Below are positions 6,629-16,898 of a stretch of 64,000 nucleotides of DNA, in pieces. A model generated the notes under the pieces. It did not search any database. It was not told where the DNA came from and saw nothing but the letters and a program-made list of their open reading frames with translations. Made by a program: the position numbers and the translations under genes. The stretch spans positions 806,001 through 870,000 of the forward strand of contig CANLXM010000001.1 in the NCBI GenBank assembly GCA_947495165.1, in the 5' to 3' direction. Positions within the stretch are counted from its first letter, which is position 1; each line of letters starts with the position of its first letter. The stretch comes from an uncultured Cellulomonadaceae bacterium (GTDB taxonomy: Bacteria > Actinomycetota > Actinomycetes > Actinomycetales > Cellulomonadaceae).

Positions 6629-8334
6629 CCCTGCTGCGGGGTGCCGGGGTCGGACGCGGAGCAGCCGTCGGGCCGGTGGCGCGCGCGCACCCGGCCCCGG
6701 TCGTGCCGGACCGGCTCGCGGCGCCGGCCGACGTCGAGGCTGCCGTCGCGAGCGTCGGCACCGCGTTCGACGAGGTCGCGGCTGTGCTGCACGCGCGGGC
6801 GGAGGCGGCCGAGGGCACCGTCGGCGAGGTGCTCGCGGCGGCTGCCTTCATGGCGGAGGATGACGAGCTGCGGGACACCGCGACCGCGCGCGTGCGCGCG
6901 GGGGCCCACCCGGCGCGCGCCGTCGTGGAGGCGTCCGCCGAGTTTGAGGAGCTGTTCCGCTCCGCCGACGCGCTCCTCGCCGAGCGCGTCACCGACCTGC
7001 GCAGCGTGCGCGACCGCGTCGTGGCGCGCCTGCTGGCGCTGCCCGAGCCGGGCGTGCCGGCCCTGACGCGCCCCAGCGTCGTCGTCGCCGACGACCTCTC
7101 GCCCGCAGACACGGCCGCGATGAACCTCGACCTCGTGCTGGCGATCGTGATCGCCGAGGGCGGTCCGACGAGCCACACGGCGATCATCGCGGCGCAGCTG
7201 GGCATCCCGTGCGTGGTGCGTGCCGCGGGTGCGGCCGACCTCGAGGACGGCACCCAGGTCGCGGTCGACGCGGCCGCCGGCACCGTCGACACCGCGCCCG
7301 ACGACGCCGTGGTCGCGCGCGTGGCGGAGCGCCGCGCCGCGCTCGCCGCGCTGGCTCGCGACGACTCGCCCGGCCGCACGGCCGACGGTGTGCCCGTCGC
7401 CCTGCTGGCCAACATCGGCACCGCGCAGGACGCCGAGGCGCTGCCGCCGTGCGAGGGCGTCGGGCTGTTCCGCACGGAGGTGCTGTACCTCGGCCGGCAG
7501 GCTGCGCCGAGCGAGGCGGAGCAGGTCGACGCCTACGCGCGGGCGCTGCGGGCGCTCGGGACCCGCAAGGTCGTCGTCCGGACGCTCGACGCCGGCGCGG
7601 ACAAGCCGCTCGCGTTCATCACCCGCCCCGGCGAGGAGAACCCGGCGCTCGGCGTGCGGGGCTTCCGGCTCGCGCGCACGGACGCCGAGCTCACGCACAC
7701 CCAGCTGCGTGCGCTCGCTGCGGCTGGCGCGCGCGAGGGCGTGGAGCCGTGGGTGATGGCGCCGATGATCGCGACGCCCGCGGAGGCCGCGCAGTTCGCC
7801 GCGATGGCCCGCGAGGCCGGGATCGCGCGCGTGGGAGTGATGGTCGAGGTACCGGCCGCCGCGCTGCGCGCGGCCGAGGTGCTCGCGGAGGTCGACTTCG
7901 TCTCGATCGGCACCAACGACCTCGCGCAGTACACGATGGCGACCGACCGGCTGCGGAGCGAGCTCGCGGACCTGCTCGACCCGTGGCAGCCGGCGGTGCT
8001 GGACCTCGTCGCAGCCACGGCGCGGGCCGGCCTCCTGGTGGGCAAGCCGGTCGGGGTGTGCGGGGAGTCCGCCGCAGACCCGGCCATGGCGCTGGTCCTC
8101 GCGGGCCTCGGCGTGACGAGCCTGTCCATGGCTCCGTCCGCGCTGGGGGCGGTGCGGTTCTCGCTGCGGCACCACGACCGCGCGACGTGCCGGCAGATGG
8201 CCGACGTCGCCCGGGCCGCCGGGAGCGCGGACGAGGCTCGGGAATCGGTGCTCGCGCTGGTCGACCCGGTGGTGCGCGAGACCCTCGCCCTGGGTGTGCA
8301 CAGCCCGCAGCCCGTGTCAGAGGTGGCGTCGTAG
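6625..8334 (+). CDS. ptsI: Phosphoenolpyruvate-protein phosphotransferase (PTS enzyme I)
   Basis: A 569-residue cytoplasmic enzyme that autophosphorylates from PEP and donates to HPr. The phospho-histidine is His184 in GGPTSHTAIIAAQLG. The C-terminal PEP-binding barrel shows GLFRTEVLYL, ARTDAELT, MVEVPAA, SIGTNDLAQY and the PVGVCGESAADP cysteine motif. Length is normal for the family. The GTG start overlaps HPr. Finding HPr and enzyme I at the end of one substrate-specific operon means that the full phosphorelay can be made from a single locus. The TAG stop also forms the first bases of the next gene's -10 box. Confidence 0.93.
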   Translation: MTLLRGAGVGRGAAVGPVARAHPAPVVPDRLAAPADVEAAVASVGTAFDEVAAVLHARAEAAEGTVGEVLAAAAFMAEDDELRDTATARVRAGAHPARAVVEASAEFEELFRSADALLAERVTDLRSVRDRVVARLLALPEPGVPALTRPSVVVADDLSPADTAAMNLDLVLAIVIAEGGPTSHTAIIAAQLGIPCVVRAAGAADLEDGTQVAVDAAAGTVDTAPDDAVVARVAERRAALAALARDDSPGRTADGVPVALLANIGTAQDAEALPPCEGVGLFRTEVLYLGRQAAPSEAEQVDAYARALRALGTRKVVVRTLDAGADKPLAFITRPGEENPALGVRGFRLARTDAELTHTQLRALAAAGAREGVEPWVMAPMIATPAEAAQFAAMAREAGIARVGVMVEVPAAALRAAEVLAEVDFVSIGTNDLAQYTMATDRLRSELADLLDPWQPAVLDLVAATARAGLLVGKPVGVCGESAADPAMALVLAGLGVTSLSMAPSALGAVRFSLRHHDRATCRQMADVARAAGSADEARESVLALVDPVVRETLALGVHSPQPVSEVAS

Positions 8335-8337
8335 GGT
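8332..8337 (+). promoter_or_regulatory. -10 box TAGGGT, predicted leaderless promoter
   Basis: TAGGGT lies six bases before the ATG at 8344, placing the predicted transcription start at or next to the start codon. The TAG is also the stop codon of ptsI. Confidence 0.55.
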
Positions 8338-8343
8338 CGGGGC

Positions 8344-9960
8344 ATGGCCAACGACGACGACGCTCTCGAGATGCTTCTGAGCGACCCTGAGACCGACCCG
8401 CGCGCCACGTACCTGCTCGAGCCCGACGACGTCGCGCACCTCGTGGCGCGGGTCGTCGCCGCTCCGGGTGCGCCAGGCCACACCGCACACTCGCCGCTGA
8501 CGGGCGCGCCGCTCGCCGCGGTGCCCCGGTCCGGCGCGCAGGACGTGGCGCGCGCCGCCGGCCTCGCCCGCAACGCCCAGCGGGAGTGGGCCGCGGTGAG
8601 CCCGTCGCGCCGCGCCCGCGTGCTGCTGGCGCTGCACGACCTCGTGCTGGCCGAGCAGTCGGACATCCTCGACCTCATCCAGCTCGAGTCCGGCAAGGCG
8701 CGTGCCTCGGCGTTCGAGGAGGTCGCCGACGTCGCTCAGGTGAGCCGGCACTATGGCCTGCGCGGGCCCGGGTACCTGCGCCAGCGGCGCGTGCCCGGGA
8801 TGCTGCCGGTGCTCACCCAGGCCCGCGTGCACCACCGGCCCATCGGCGTCGTCGGCGTGATCGCCCCGTGGAACTACCCGCTGACCCTCGCGCTCGCGGA
8901 CGTGCTGCCGGCGCTCCTCGCGGGCAACAGCGTGGTGCTCAAGCCCGACGAGCAGACGGCGCTGAGCGCGCTGTGGGCTGCGGACGCGCTCGAGCGCGCG
9001 GGGCTGCCCGCAGACCTGCTCCAGGTCGTGGTCGGTGGCGCCGAGGTGGGCTCGGCCGTGGTGGACGCCGTCGACCACATCGTGTTCACCGGGTCGACCG
9101 CGACCGGACGCATCATCGCGCGCCAGGCAGGGGAGCGGCTCATCGGCGCGACCCTCGAGCTGGGCGGCAAGAATCCCATGTACGTCGCGGCTGACGCCGA
9201 CGTCGAGGCGGCCGCTGCAGGAGCCGTGCGGGCGTGCTTCTCCAACTCCGGTCAGCTGTGCATGTCGATCGAACGCCTGATCGTGCACGCCGACGTCGCC
9301 GACGCCTTCCTGCCCGCGTTCCTGACACGCGTGCGTGCGATGCGCCTCGGAGGGGACCTCGACTACTCGGCCGACATGGGCTCCCTCGTGTCCGCCGCCC
9401 AGCTCGAGCGCGTGGCGGCGCACGTCGACGACGCGGTCGCGCGGGGAGCGCGCGTGTTGACCGGCGGCGTGCACCGGTCGGACGTCGGCGCGCTCTTCTA
9501 CGCCCCGACCGTGCTCGCGGACGTCCCGGCGGACGCGATCTGCGCCAGCGAGGAGACCTTCGGACCGGTCGTGTCGGTCGTCGTCGTGGGCGACGACGAC
9601 GCCGCGATCGCCGCGATGAACGACACCGAGTACGGGCTGAACGCTTCGGTGTGGAGCGCGTCCGCGGCCCACGGTCGTGCGCTCGCCGCGCGCGTCGAGG
9701 CTGGCACCGTGAACGTCAACGACGGCTACGCCGCGGCGTGGGGCTCGGTGGCCGCACCGCTCGGCGGCTGGAAGGCGTCGGGCCTCGGGCGTCGCCACGG
9801 CCGCGAAGGGCTGCTCGGGCTGACGGAGGCCCAGACCGTCGTCGTGCAGCGCGGTGGCCGCCACGCCTCCCTCGACGCGCTCTTCACCCTGCCCGAGGGC
9901 AAGGGCCAGGCCCTGCTCTCCACCGGCCTGCGCGCGCTCAAGGCGCTCCGGCTGCCCTGA
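8344..9960 (+). CDS. NAD(P)-dependent aldehyde dehydrogenase, succinate-semialdehyde dehydrogenase type
   Basis: A 538-residue ALDH-superfamily enzyme oxidising an aldehyde to its acid, with succinate semialdehyde the most likely substrate by resemblance to actinobacterial GabD2. The catalytic Cys306 lies in SNSGQLCMS and the general base Glu272 in LELGGKNP. The cofactor region reads IAPWNYPLTLALADVLPALLAGN. The C-terminal segment KASGLGRRHGREGL is common in this subgroup. It starts nine bases after ptsI but has its own predicted promoter, so it need not belong to the PTS operon. Confidence 0.85.
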   Translation: MANDDDALEMLLSDPETDPRATYLLEPDDVAHLVARVVAAPGAPGHTAHSPLTGAPLAAVPRSGAQDVARAAGLARNAQREWAAVSPSRRARVLLALHDLVLAEQSDILDLIQLESGKARASAFEEVADVAQVSRHYGLRGPGYLRQRRVPGMLPVLTQARVHHRPIGVVGVIAPWNYPLTLALADVLPALLAGNSVVLKPDEQTALSALWAADALERAGLPADLLQVVVGGAEVGSAVVDAVDHIVFTGSTATGRIIARQAGERLIGATLELGGKNPMYVAADADVEAAAAGAVRACFSNSGQLCMSIERLIVHADVADAFLPAFLTRVRAMRLGGDLDYSADMGSLVSAAQLERVAAHVDDAVARGARVLTGGVHRSDVGALFYAPTVLADVPADAICASEETFGPVVSVVVVGDDDAAIAAMNDTEYGLNASVWSASAAHGRALAARVEAGTVNVNDGYAAAWGSVAAPLGGWKASGLGRRHGREGLLGLTEAQTVVVQRGGRHASLDALFTLPEGKGQALLSTGLRALKALRLP

Positions 9961-9961
9961 A

Positions 9962-10000
9962 CGCGTCGGGGCCCGCCCCTGAGGGACGGACCCCGACGCG
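9962..10000. terminator. Bidirectional terminator hairpin between convergent genes
   Basis: CGCGTCGGGG (9962-9971) pairs perfectly with CCCCGACGCG (9991-10000). It lies between the ends of the aldehyde dehydrogenase gene and the opposing ackA gene, and could serve both. No T-tract. Confidence 0.7.
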
Positions 10001-10006
10001 CGCGGA

Positions 10007-11266
10007 TCAGACCTCGGCGTCGTCGCCGTCGACGAGCGCGATGCACTGACGCGCGATCGCGAGCTCCTCGTTGGTAGGGACCACCATCACGAGCGTCGAG
10101 GTCCAGTCCGGGGAGATGATCCGCGGTTCCTTGACCCGGCCCTCGTTGCGCGCCGGGTCGACCGCGATGCCCAGGCTCTCGAGCCCAGCGGCGGTCAGCG
10201 CACGCACGATGTCGTCGTTCTCCCCGACGCCGGCCGTAAACGTGATGACATCCACCCGACCGAGGATCGCGTGGTAGGCGCCGATGTACTTCTTCAGGCG
10301 GTGGATGTAGACGTCCAGGGCGAGCTTCGCACCCTCGTCGCCCTGCTCGATCAGCTCGTGCAGCGCACGGAAGTCGTTCTCCCCGCTGAGGCCCTTGAGG
10401 CCGGACTTCTTGTTCAGCAGGTCGTCGATCTCGTCGATGCTCATGCCCGCGTTGCGGTGCAGGTGGAACACGACCGCGGGGTCGATGTCCCCGGTGCGCG
10501 TGCCCATGACCAGGCCCTCCAGGGGCGTCATGCCCATGGACGTCTCGATCGCCTTGCCGCCGCGCACCGCGGACGCCGACGCGCCGTTGCCCAGGTGCAG
10601 GATGATCTGGTTGAGGTCCTCCAGACGGCGGCCGAGCACCCGCGAGACCTTGCCGGCGACGTACTGGTGGCTGGTGCCGTGGAAGCCGTAGCGGCGCACG
10701 CCGTGCTCGCGCGCGACCTCCGCGTTGAGCGCGTACGTGTACGCCGCCTCGGGGAGCGTCTGGAAGAACGCCGTGTCGAAGATCGCGACGTGCGGGACGT
10801 CGGGCAGCAGCGCGCGCCCGACCTCGATCCCCGCGACGTGACCCGGGTTGTGCAGGGGGGCGAGCGGGATCAGGTCGCGGATCTTGCCCAGGACGTCGTC
10901 GTCGATCACCACCGGGCCCGAGAAGTACGACCCGCCCTGCACGACGCGGTGGCCGACCGCCACGATGTTGGACTGCTCGAGGTCGGGGCCCTGCGTCTGG
11001 AACATGCCGAGCACCTCGCGCAGGGCAGCTCCGTGGTCCGGCACGACGGGGTGCGCGGTCGTCGTGTTGCCCGCGAACTTGTGCGTCACGATCCCTTCGC
11101 CCTCGCCGATGCGCTCGACCAGGCCCGAGGCGATCGCCTCACCCCCGATCGGGTTCACCAGCTGGTACTTGACCGACGACGAGCCCGAGTTGATGACCAG
11201 GACGCTGCCGTGGGCACCGTTCGCGCTGTAGGCGGAGAGGCGGTCGCCGGGGTTGGGATTCATCAT
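10007..11266 (-). CDS. ackA: Acetate kinase
   Basis: A 419-residue enzyme of the acetokinase family that converts acetyl phosphate and ADP to acetate and ATP. Diagnostic motifs are [15 protein letters not shown] near the N-terminus, [39 protein letters not shown] and FTAGVGEND. Two ATG codons are adjacent; I chose the first (complement of 11264-11266) because it overlaps the pta stop as ATGA, the junction style used in this operon. It is the last gene of the phosphoketolase-pta-ackA operon and yields the ATP of the shunt. Confidence 0.93.
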   Translation of the reverse strand: MMNPNPGDRLSAYSANGAHGSVLVINSGSSSVKYQLVNPIGGEAIASGLVERIGEGEGIVTHKFAGNTTTAHPVVPDHGAALREVLGMFQTQGPDLEQSNIVAVGHRVVQGGSYFSGPVVIDDDVLGKIRDLIPLAPLHNPGHVAGIEVGRALLPDVPHVAIFDTAFFQTLPEAAYTYALNAEVAREHGVRRYGFHGTSHQYVAGKVSRVLGRRLEDLNQIILHLGNGASASAVRGGKAIETSMGMTPLEGLVMGTRTGDIDPAVVFHLHRNAGMSIDEIDDLLNKKSGLKGLSGENDFRALHELIEQGDEGAKLALDVYIHRLKKYIGAYHAILGRVDVITFTAGVGENDDIVRALTAAGLESLGIAVDPARNEGRVKEPRIISPDWTSTLVMVVPTNEELAIARQCIALVDGDDAEV

Positions 11267-13380
11267 GCCTGGGGTGCTCCTTGCTCGGTGGTGGCGGCCG
11301 CGAGGAGCGCGGCGTTCGCCTGGGCCTGGATGGCGGTGATCGCGACCGTGTTGACGATGTCCTGGACGAGGGCTCCGCGCGACAGGTCGTTGACGGGCTT
11401 GCGCAGGCCCTGGAGGACCGGGCCGACCGCGACCGCGCCCGCCGAGCGCTGCACGGCCTTGTAGGTGTTGTTGCCGGTGTTGAGGTCCGGGAAGATGAAG
11501 ACCGTCGCGCGCCCGGCGACCGCGGAGTCGGGGAGCTTGGTCTTCGCGACCGACGCGTCGACCGCCGCGTCGTACTGGATGGGACCCTCGACCGAGAGGT
11601 CCGGGCGCCGCTCGCGCACGAGCTCGGTGGCCTGGCGCACCTTGTCGACGTCGGGACCCGAGCCCGACTCGCCCGTCGAGTACGAGAGCATCGCGATGCG
11701 CGGCTCGATGCCGAACTGGGCGGCCGTGGCCGCCGAGGAGATCGCGATGTCCGCGAGCTGCTCGGCGCTGGGGTCCGGGTTCACTGCGGCGTCGCCGTAG
11801 ACGAGCACGCGGTCCTCCAGGCACATGAGGAACACCGAGGACACGACGGACACGTCGGGGAGCGTCTTGATGATCTCGAACGACGGCTTGATCGTGTGTG
11901 CCGTGGTGTGCGCGGCGCCCGAGACCATACCGTCGGCGAGCCCGAGCTGGACCATCATCGTGCCGAAGTAGGACACCGACCGCACGATCTCCCGCGCGCG
12001 CTCCACGGTCATGCCCTTGTGCGCACGCATCTGCGTGTACTTCTCGGCGAACTGCTCGAGCATCTCGCCGGCCGTCGGGTCGACGATCTGCGCGCCCGAG
12101 ATGTCGAGGCCGAGCTCGGTCGCGCGCCCGCGGATCTCTCGCTCGTCCCCGAGGATCGTGAGCTGGGCGACCTGGCGCTGGAGCAGGGTGGACGCCGCGC
12201 GCAGGATCCGGTCGTCGCTGCCCTCGGGCAGCACGATGTGCTTGCGGTCCGCACGCGCCCGGTCCAGCAGCTCGTACTCGAACATGAGCGGCGTGACGAC
12301 CTCGGGGCGGGCGACCGCGAGGCGGGTCAGCAGGACCTCCGTGTCGACGTGCTGCTCGAACAGCGCCAGCGCGGTGTCGATCTTGCGCTGGGAGTCGGTC
12401 GACACGCGCCCCCGGGCGCGCGACGCCATGCTTGCGCTCCGGTACGTCCCGAGGTCCGTCTCGATGATCGGCAGGCTCGGGTCGAGGCCCTCGACCAGGC
12501 GAGTGACGGACTCGGGCGGCGAGAATCCGCCGTTCAGGATGATGCCGGCGAGCGACGGGAAGCCGTTCGCGGCGTGTGCGGTGAGCAGGCCGAGCAGGAT
12601 GTCCGCCCGGTCGCCCGGCGTGATGACGACCGCACCGTCGGTGAGCCGGTCCAGGAGGTGCTCGATCGACATGGCGCCGACGAGCACGTCGCGGACCTCG
12701 CGGCCGAGCAGGTCGTCGTCGCCGAGCATCAGCCGACCCTCGACGGCGTCCATGAGCTGGCGCACGGTCGGGGCCATGAGGAACGGGTCCTCGGGCATGG
12801 CCCACGCGGGCACCTGGGTGCTGAGGGCCTCGCGGACCTCGTCGAGCCGCTCGGGGTCGCAGCGGTTGGCGATCACGGCCATGATCTGCGCGTGGTTCGT
12901 GGTGAGCTCGCCGACCGAGACCTCCGAGATCTGGCGGATCTCCTCGGGCGAGCGGCTGTTGCCGGACACCACGAGCATGACCGGCGCGCCCAGGTTGGCC
13001 GCGATGCGGGCGTTGAACGCCAGCTCGGTGGGGCCGGCGACGTCGGTGTAGTCCGTGCCGACGATCACGACGACGTCGCAGAGCTTCTGGACCTCGTGGT
13101 ACCGCGTGACGATCGTGGAGAGCGCGGCCTCGGGGTCCGCGTGCACGGCGTCGTACGTGACCCCGACGCACTTGTCGTAGTCGAGGTCGACGCCGTCGTG
13201 CGCGAGCAGCAGCTCGAGCACGTAGTCGGGCGCCTCCGTCGACCGTGCGACGGGACGGAAGACCCCGACGCGCTGGACCCGGCGGGTCAGCACGTCGACC
13301 AGGCCGAGCGCCACCGTCGACTTCCCGGTCTCACCCTCGGGCGAGGTGATGTAGACGTTGCGCGCTTGCGTGGTACTCAC
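11263..13380 (-). CDS. pta: Phosphate acetyltransferase (long form)
   Basis: A 705-residue enzyme interconverting acetyl-CoA and acetyl phosphate. The N-terminal half is a P-loop BioD-like region ([18 protein letters not shown]) followed by a DRTGG-type regulatory domain; the C-terminal half is the catalytic PTA domain ([15 protein letters not shown], then [15 protein letters not shown]). Start is GTG, overlapping the phosphoketolase stop as GTGA. In this operon it can connect phosphoketolase-made acetyl phosphate to acetyl-CoA, so the carbon can enter biosynthesis as well as leave as acetate. Confidence 0.93.
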   Translation of the reverse strand: MSTTQARNVYITSPEGETGKSTVALGLVDVLTRRVQRVGVFRPVARSTEAPDYVLELLLAHDGVDLDYDKCVGVTYDAVHADPEAALSTIVTRYHEVQKLCDVVVIVGTDYTDVAGPTELAFNARIAANLGAPVMLVVSGNSRSPEEIRQISEVSVGELTTNHAQIMAVIANRCDPERLDEVREALSTQVPAWAMPEDPFLMAPTVRQLMDAVEGRLMLGDDDLLGREVRDVLVGAMSIEHLLDRLTDGAVVITPGDRADILLGLLTAHAANGFPSLAGIILNGGFSPPESVTRLVEGLDPSLPIIETDLGTYRSASMASRARGRVSTDSQRKIDTALALFEQHVDTEVLLTRLAVARPEVVTPLMFEYELLDRARADRKHIVLPEGSDDRILRAASTLLQRQVAQLTILGDEREIRGRATELGLDISGAQIVDPTAGEMLEQFAEKYTQMRAHKGMTVERAREIVRSVSYFGTMMVQLGLADGMVSGAAHTTAHTIKPSFEIIKTLPDVSVVSSVFLMCLEDRVLVYGDAAVNPDPSAEQLADIAISSAATAAQFGIEPRIAMLSYSTGESGSGPDVDKVRQATELVRERRPDLSVEGPIQYDAAVDASVAKTKLPDSAVAGRATVFIFPDLNTGNNTYKAVQRSAGAVAVGPVLQGLRKPVNDLSRGALVQDIVNTVAITAIQAQANAALLAAATTEQGAPQA

Positions 13381-15860
13381 TCGTTGTCGCCTCCTGTTGA
13401 TGCGGCCGCGTTGGTCTGCGGCCCGCTGGCTTGCGTGCCGGTCTCGCCGGCGTCCGGCCAGACCCAGTCACGGATCTCGGGGAGGTCCTCCCCGTACGCC
13501 CGTGTGTATTCTCTCGCGCGCAGCCGCTCGTCCTGCATCCGCTGGCGGAGGCTCGCGTAGCGCGACCCGAGGCCGGGCACCCGGTCGATGACGTCCATGA
13601 CCAGGTGGAACCGGTCCAGGTCGTTGAGCATCACCATGTCGAAGGGCGTCGTGGTGGTGCCCTCCTCCTTGTAGCCGCGCACGTGGATGTTCGAGTGCCC
13701 CGCACGCCGGTACGTGAGCCGGTGGATGAGCCACGGGTAGCCGTGGTAGGCGAACACCACCGGGCGCGTCGTCGTGAAGAGCGTGTCGAAGTCGCGGTCC
13801 GAGAGCCCATGAGGGTGCTCGGTCGAGTCCTGCAGGCGCATCAGGTCGACGACGTTGACGACGCGGACCTTGAGGTCGGGGATGTGCTGGCGCAGCAGGT
13901 CGGCCGCCGCGAGCGTCTCGATGGTCGGCACGTCGCCCGCGCAGCCCAGGACGACGTCGGGGTCCTCGCCCGCGACCTCGGTCCCGGCCCAGTCCCAGAT
14001 CCCGACGCCGCGCTCGCAGTGCGCGACGGCCTCGTCCATGGTCAGCAGGTTGGGGTTGGGCTGCTTGCCCGCGACGACGACGTTGACGTAGTCCCGGCTG
14101 CGCAGGCAGTGGTCGTACGTGGAGAGCAGGGTGTTCGCGTCGAACGGCAGGTAGACGCGCACGACCTCGGCCTTCTTGTTCACGACGTGGTCGATGAACC
14201 CCGGGTCCTGGTGGCTGAAGCCGTTGTGGTCCTGGCGCCACACGTGGCTCGAGAGCAGGTAGTTGAGCGACGCGATCGGACGGCGCCACGGCAGCTCACG
14301 GGTCACCTTGAGCCACTTGGCGTGCTGGTTCACCATCGAGTCGACGATGTGGATGAACGCCTCGTAGCAGTTGAACATGCCGTGGCGACCGGTGAGGAGG
14401 TATCCCTCGAGCCAGCCCTGGCACTGGTGCTCGGACAGCATCTCCATCACGCGCCCCGCGCGAGCGAGGTGGTCGTCGACGTCGGTGTCGAGGAAGTCGG
14501 CGTTCCAGACCTTGTCCGTGGCGTCGAACACGGCCTGGAGCCGGTTGGACGCGGTTTCGTCCGGCCCGAAGATCCGGAAGCTCGTCGGGTTTCGGCGGAT
14601 CACCTCGGTCAGGTACTCGCCCAGGACGCGCGTGGCTTCGTTGACGGTGGCCCCGGGTGCGGGCACGTCGACGGCGAAGTCGCGGAAGTCCGGCAGCCGC
14701 AGGTCCTTCATCAGCAGGCCGCCGTTGGCGTGCGGGTTGGCGCTCATCCGCAGCTCTCCGGCGGGGGCGAGCGCGGCGACGTCCGCCACGAGACGGCCGT
14801 CGTCGTCGAACAGCTCGTGCGCGCGGTACGACTCGAGCCAGCCGCGCAGGATGTCGAGGTGCTCGGGTGTGTCCCGGGCGCTCGCGAGCGGCACCTGGTG
14901 CGCGCGCCACGAGTCTTCGGTGCGCTTGCCGTCGATCTCCGGCGGGCACGTCCAGCCCTTGGGGGTGCGCAGGACGATCATCGGCCACATCGGGCGCGAC
15001 TCGTCGCCGGCGGCGGCGCGCGCCTTGATGTCCGCGATCTCGTCGAGGACGACGTCGAGGAGCTCAGCGAACCGGCGGTGCGCGGCGTGGTGGTCCTCGC
15101 CGTCGAAGCCCCCGGTGAAGAAGTGCGGCTTGTGGCCGTAGCCGACCATCAAGGCACGGAGCTCGTCGTCGCTGATGCGGGCGAGCACGGTGGGGTTGGC
15201 GATCTTGTAGCCGTTGAGGTGCAGGATCGGCAGGACGACGCCGTCCTTGGCGGGGTTCACGAACTTGTTCGAGTGCCACGAGGTGGCCAGGGGGCCGGTC
15301 TCGGCCTCGCCGTCGCCGACGACGGCCGCGACCAGCAGGTCCGGGTTGTCGAACGCCGCGCCGTAGGCGTGCGAGAGGGCGTAGCCGAGCTCGCCGCCCT
15401 CGTGGATCGAGCCGGGCGTCTCGGGGGCGACGTGGGACGGGATGCCGCCGGGGAACGAGAACTGGCGGAAGAGCCGCCGCATCCCCTCGTCGTCCTGCGA
15501 CACGTCGGGGTAGACCTCCGAGTAGCGGCCCTCGAGGTAGGAGTTCGCGACCAGGCCCGGACCGCCGTGGCCGGGGCCGGTGATGTACATGGTCGAGAGC
15601 TGACGCTCGAGGATCGCGCGGTTGAGGTGCGCGTAGACGAAGTTCAGCCCGGGCGTGGTGCCCCAGTGCCCCAGCAGGCGCGGCTTGACGTGGTCCCGCG
15701 TGAGCTCGGTGCGCAGCATCGGGTTGTCCAGGAGGTAGATCTGCCCGACCGACAGGTAGTTGGCCGCGCGCCACCACGCGTCGATGCGGGCGATCGTCGC
15801 GTCGTCCAGCGGCGCTCCCGGGCCGGTGGGCCATGTGGTCGGGATCGTGGTGACGGTCAT
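13377..15860 (-). CDS. xfp: Xylulose-5-phosphate/fructose-6-phosphate phosphoketolase
   Basis: An 827-residue thiamine-diphosphate enzyme that cleaves xylulose 5-P or fructose 6-P with phosphate into acetyl phosphate plus glyceraldehyde 3-P or erythrose 4-P. The ThDP motif begins at GDGE (182-185) and ends near Asn216. [15 protein letters not shown] and [12 protein letters not shown] are family signatures. I placed the start at ATG 15860, with GAGGAG about eight bases upstream, rather than at an in-frame codon 42 bases earlier. It overlaps pta by four bases. The operon makes a bifid-type carbon shunt. Dual substrate use is an inference from family membership. Confidence 0.94.
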   Translation of the reverse strand: MTVTTIPTTWPTGPGAPLDDATIARIDAWWRAANYLSVGQIYLLDNPMLRTELTRDHVKPRLLGHWGTTPGLNFVYAHLNRAILERQLSTMYITGPGHGGPGLVANSYLEGRYSEVYPDVSQDDEGMRRLFRQFSFPGGIPSHVAPETPGSIHEGGELGYALSHAYGAAFDNPDLLVAAVVGDGEAETGPLATSWHSNKFVNPAKDGVVLPILHLNGYKIANPTVLARISDDELRALMVGYGHKPHFFTGGFDGEDHHAAHRRFAELLDVVLDEIADIKARAAAGDESRPMWPMIVLRTPKGWTCPPEIDGKRTEDSWRAHQVPLASARDTPEHLDILRGWLESYRAHELFDDDGRLVADVAALAPAGELRMSANPHANGGLLMKDLRLPDFRDFAVDVPAPGATVNEATRVLGEYLTEVIRRNPTSFRIFGPDETASNRLQAVFDATDKVWNADFLDTDVDDHLARAGRVMEMLSEHQCQGWLEGYLLTGRHGMFNCYEAFIHIVDSMVNQHAKWLKVTRELPWRRPIASLNYLLSSHVWRQDHNGFSHQDPGFIDHVVNKKAEVVRVYLPFDANTLLSTYDHCLRSRDYVNVVVAGKQPNPNLLTMDEAVAHCERGVGIWDWAGTEVAGEDPDVVLGCAGDVPTIETLAAADLLRQHIPDLKVRVVNVVDLMRLQDSTEHPHGLSDRDFDTLFTTTRPVVFAYHGYPWLIHRLTYRRAGHSNIHVRGYKEEGTTTTPFDMVMLNDLDRFHLVMDVIDRVPGLGSRYASLRQRMQDERLRAREYTRAYGEDLPEIRDWVWPDAGETGTQASGPQTNAAASTGGDNE

Positions 15861-16033
15861 CGCGCTTCTCCTCGGGGAGGTAGGTGGTCGAGTCTGGTCC
15901 AACGCTCTCCATCCAATCGCATGGGGCTCGGGCCCGCAGCGGGCCGAGGGTCCCGGACCGGACGCTCGTGGGGCGTGACGCTGGCCACGTCGGCGACGGC
16001 GACGGCGTCGGCGGGAGCGCGGCCGGGCGCCGG

Positions 16034-16039
16034 TAGCGT
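16034..16039 (+). promoter_or_regulatory. -10 box TAGCGT, predicted leaderless promoter
   Basis: TAGCGT sits exactly six bases before the ATG at 16046, the spacing expected for a transcript starting at the start codon. Confidence 0.55.
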
Positions 16040-16045
16040 AGGGGC

Positions 16046-16891
16046 ATGCCTGACACGTCGCCGTCCGTGCTCGAACGGCCCTCGGCGGGCGCGTTCGCGC
16101 GGACCGCGCTGCAACCCCGGATGCTCGCGCTGCTGCTCGTCTTCCTCGCCGCCGCGGCGGTCTGCGCCCGGCTCGGGGTGTGGCAGCTGGAGCGAGCGTA
16201 CGAGCGCGGCGAGCAGGCAGCCCGGCACGCCGTCGCGGAGGAGGGCGCCCCGGTGCGCCCGCTGGGCGAGCTCCTCGCCCCGCAGCAGCCCTTCCGGGGT
16301 GAGCTCGTCGGGGTCCGCGGCGCGGTGACGGGACGGTTCGAGGACGGTCAGCTCTTCGTCGAGCAGCGCGTGCACGACGGGCGCAGCGGCTACCTGGTCC
16401 TCGCTCCGTTGCGCGTCTCCGACGACGGCACGGGCGGTGCGTCGTGGGCCGGGTTGTCGGGGCCTCCCGTGCTGCCCGTGGTGCGCGGCTGGGTCCCCGA
16501 GCCGGGCGACTACCCGCTGCCGTCGGGCGACGTCGACGTGACGGGCTATCTCCAGGCGTCCGAGGCCGTCGCGGTGGGCCTCGTCGACGAGCGCGTGACG
16601 GACTCGATCAGCTCGCCGCTGCTCGTGGGCGAGTGGGGTGGGCCGGTGTACTCGGGCTACCTGGTCCTCGCGACGTCGGAGCCGGCGCCCGACGCGGCGA
16701 TCGCGCTGCTGGACCGGCCGTCGCTCCCGGACGAGGGCGTGAACCTGCAGAACCTGTTCTACGCGCTGCAGTGGTGGATCTTCGGCCTGTTCGCCGTGGG
16801 GCTGTGGGCGCGGATGGTGCTCGACGAGGCGCGCGGCGGCGCCGCGGACGGCTTCCAGGGCTGGGAGGCCCTGCAGCCGCCCGCGGCGTGA
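16046..16891 (+). CDS. SURF1 family membrane protein
   Basis: A 281-residue protein with the SURF1 layout: an N-terminal membrane segment (around [24 protein letters not shown], residues 28-52), a large extracytoplasmic region and a C-terminal membrane segment ([17 protein letters not shown]). Conserved elements include [24 protein letters not shown] and the [12 protein letters not shown] segment before the last helix. SURF1 proteins assist assembly of cytochrome c oxidase, probably at heme insertion. No oxidase genes are in the window. It converges with the ABC exporter genes, with only seven bases between stops. Confidence 0.82.
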   Translation: MPDTSPSVLERPSAGAFARTALQPRMLALLLVFLAAAAVCARLGVWQLERAYERGEQAARHAVAEEGAPVRPLGELLAPQQPFRGELVGVRGAVTGRFEDGQLFVEQRVHDGRSGYLVLAPLRVSDDGTGGASWAGLSGPPVLPVVRGWVPEPGDYPLPSGDVDVTGYLQASEAVAVGLVDERVTDSISSPLLVGEWGGPVYSGYLVLATSEPAPDAAIALLDRPSLPDEGVNLQNLFYALQWWIFGLFAVGLWARMVLDEARGGAADGFQGWEALQPPAA

Positions 16892-16898
16892 GCGCGGA

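Noticed and set aside
15861..15902. Longer phosphoketolase start
   Set aside because: The extra 14 residues are not family-like, and a good ribosome site lies just before the ATG at 15860.
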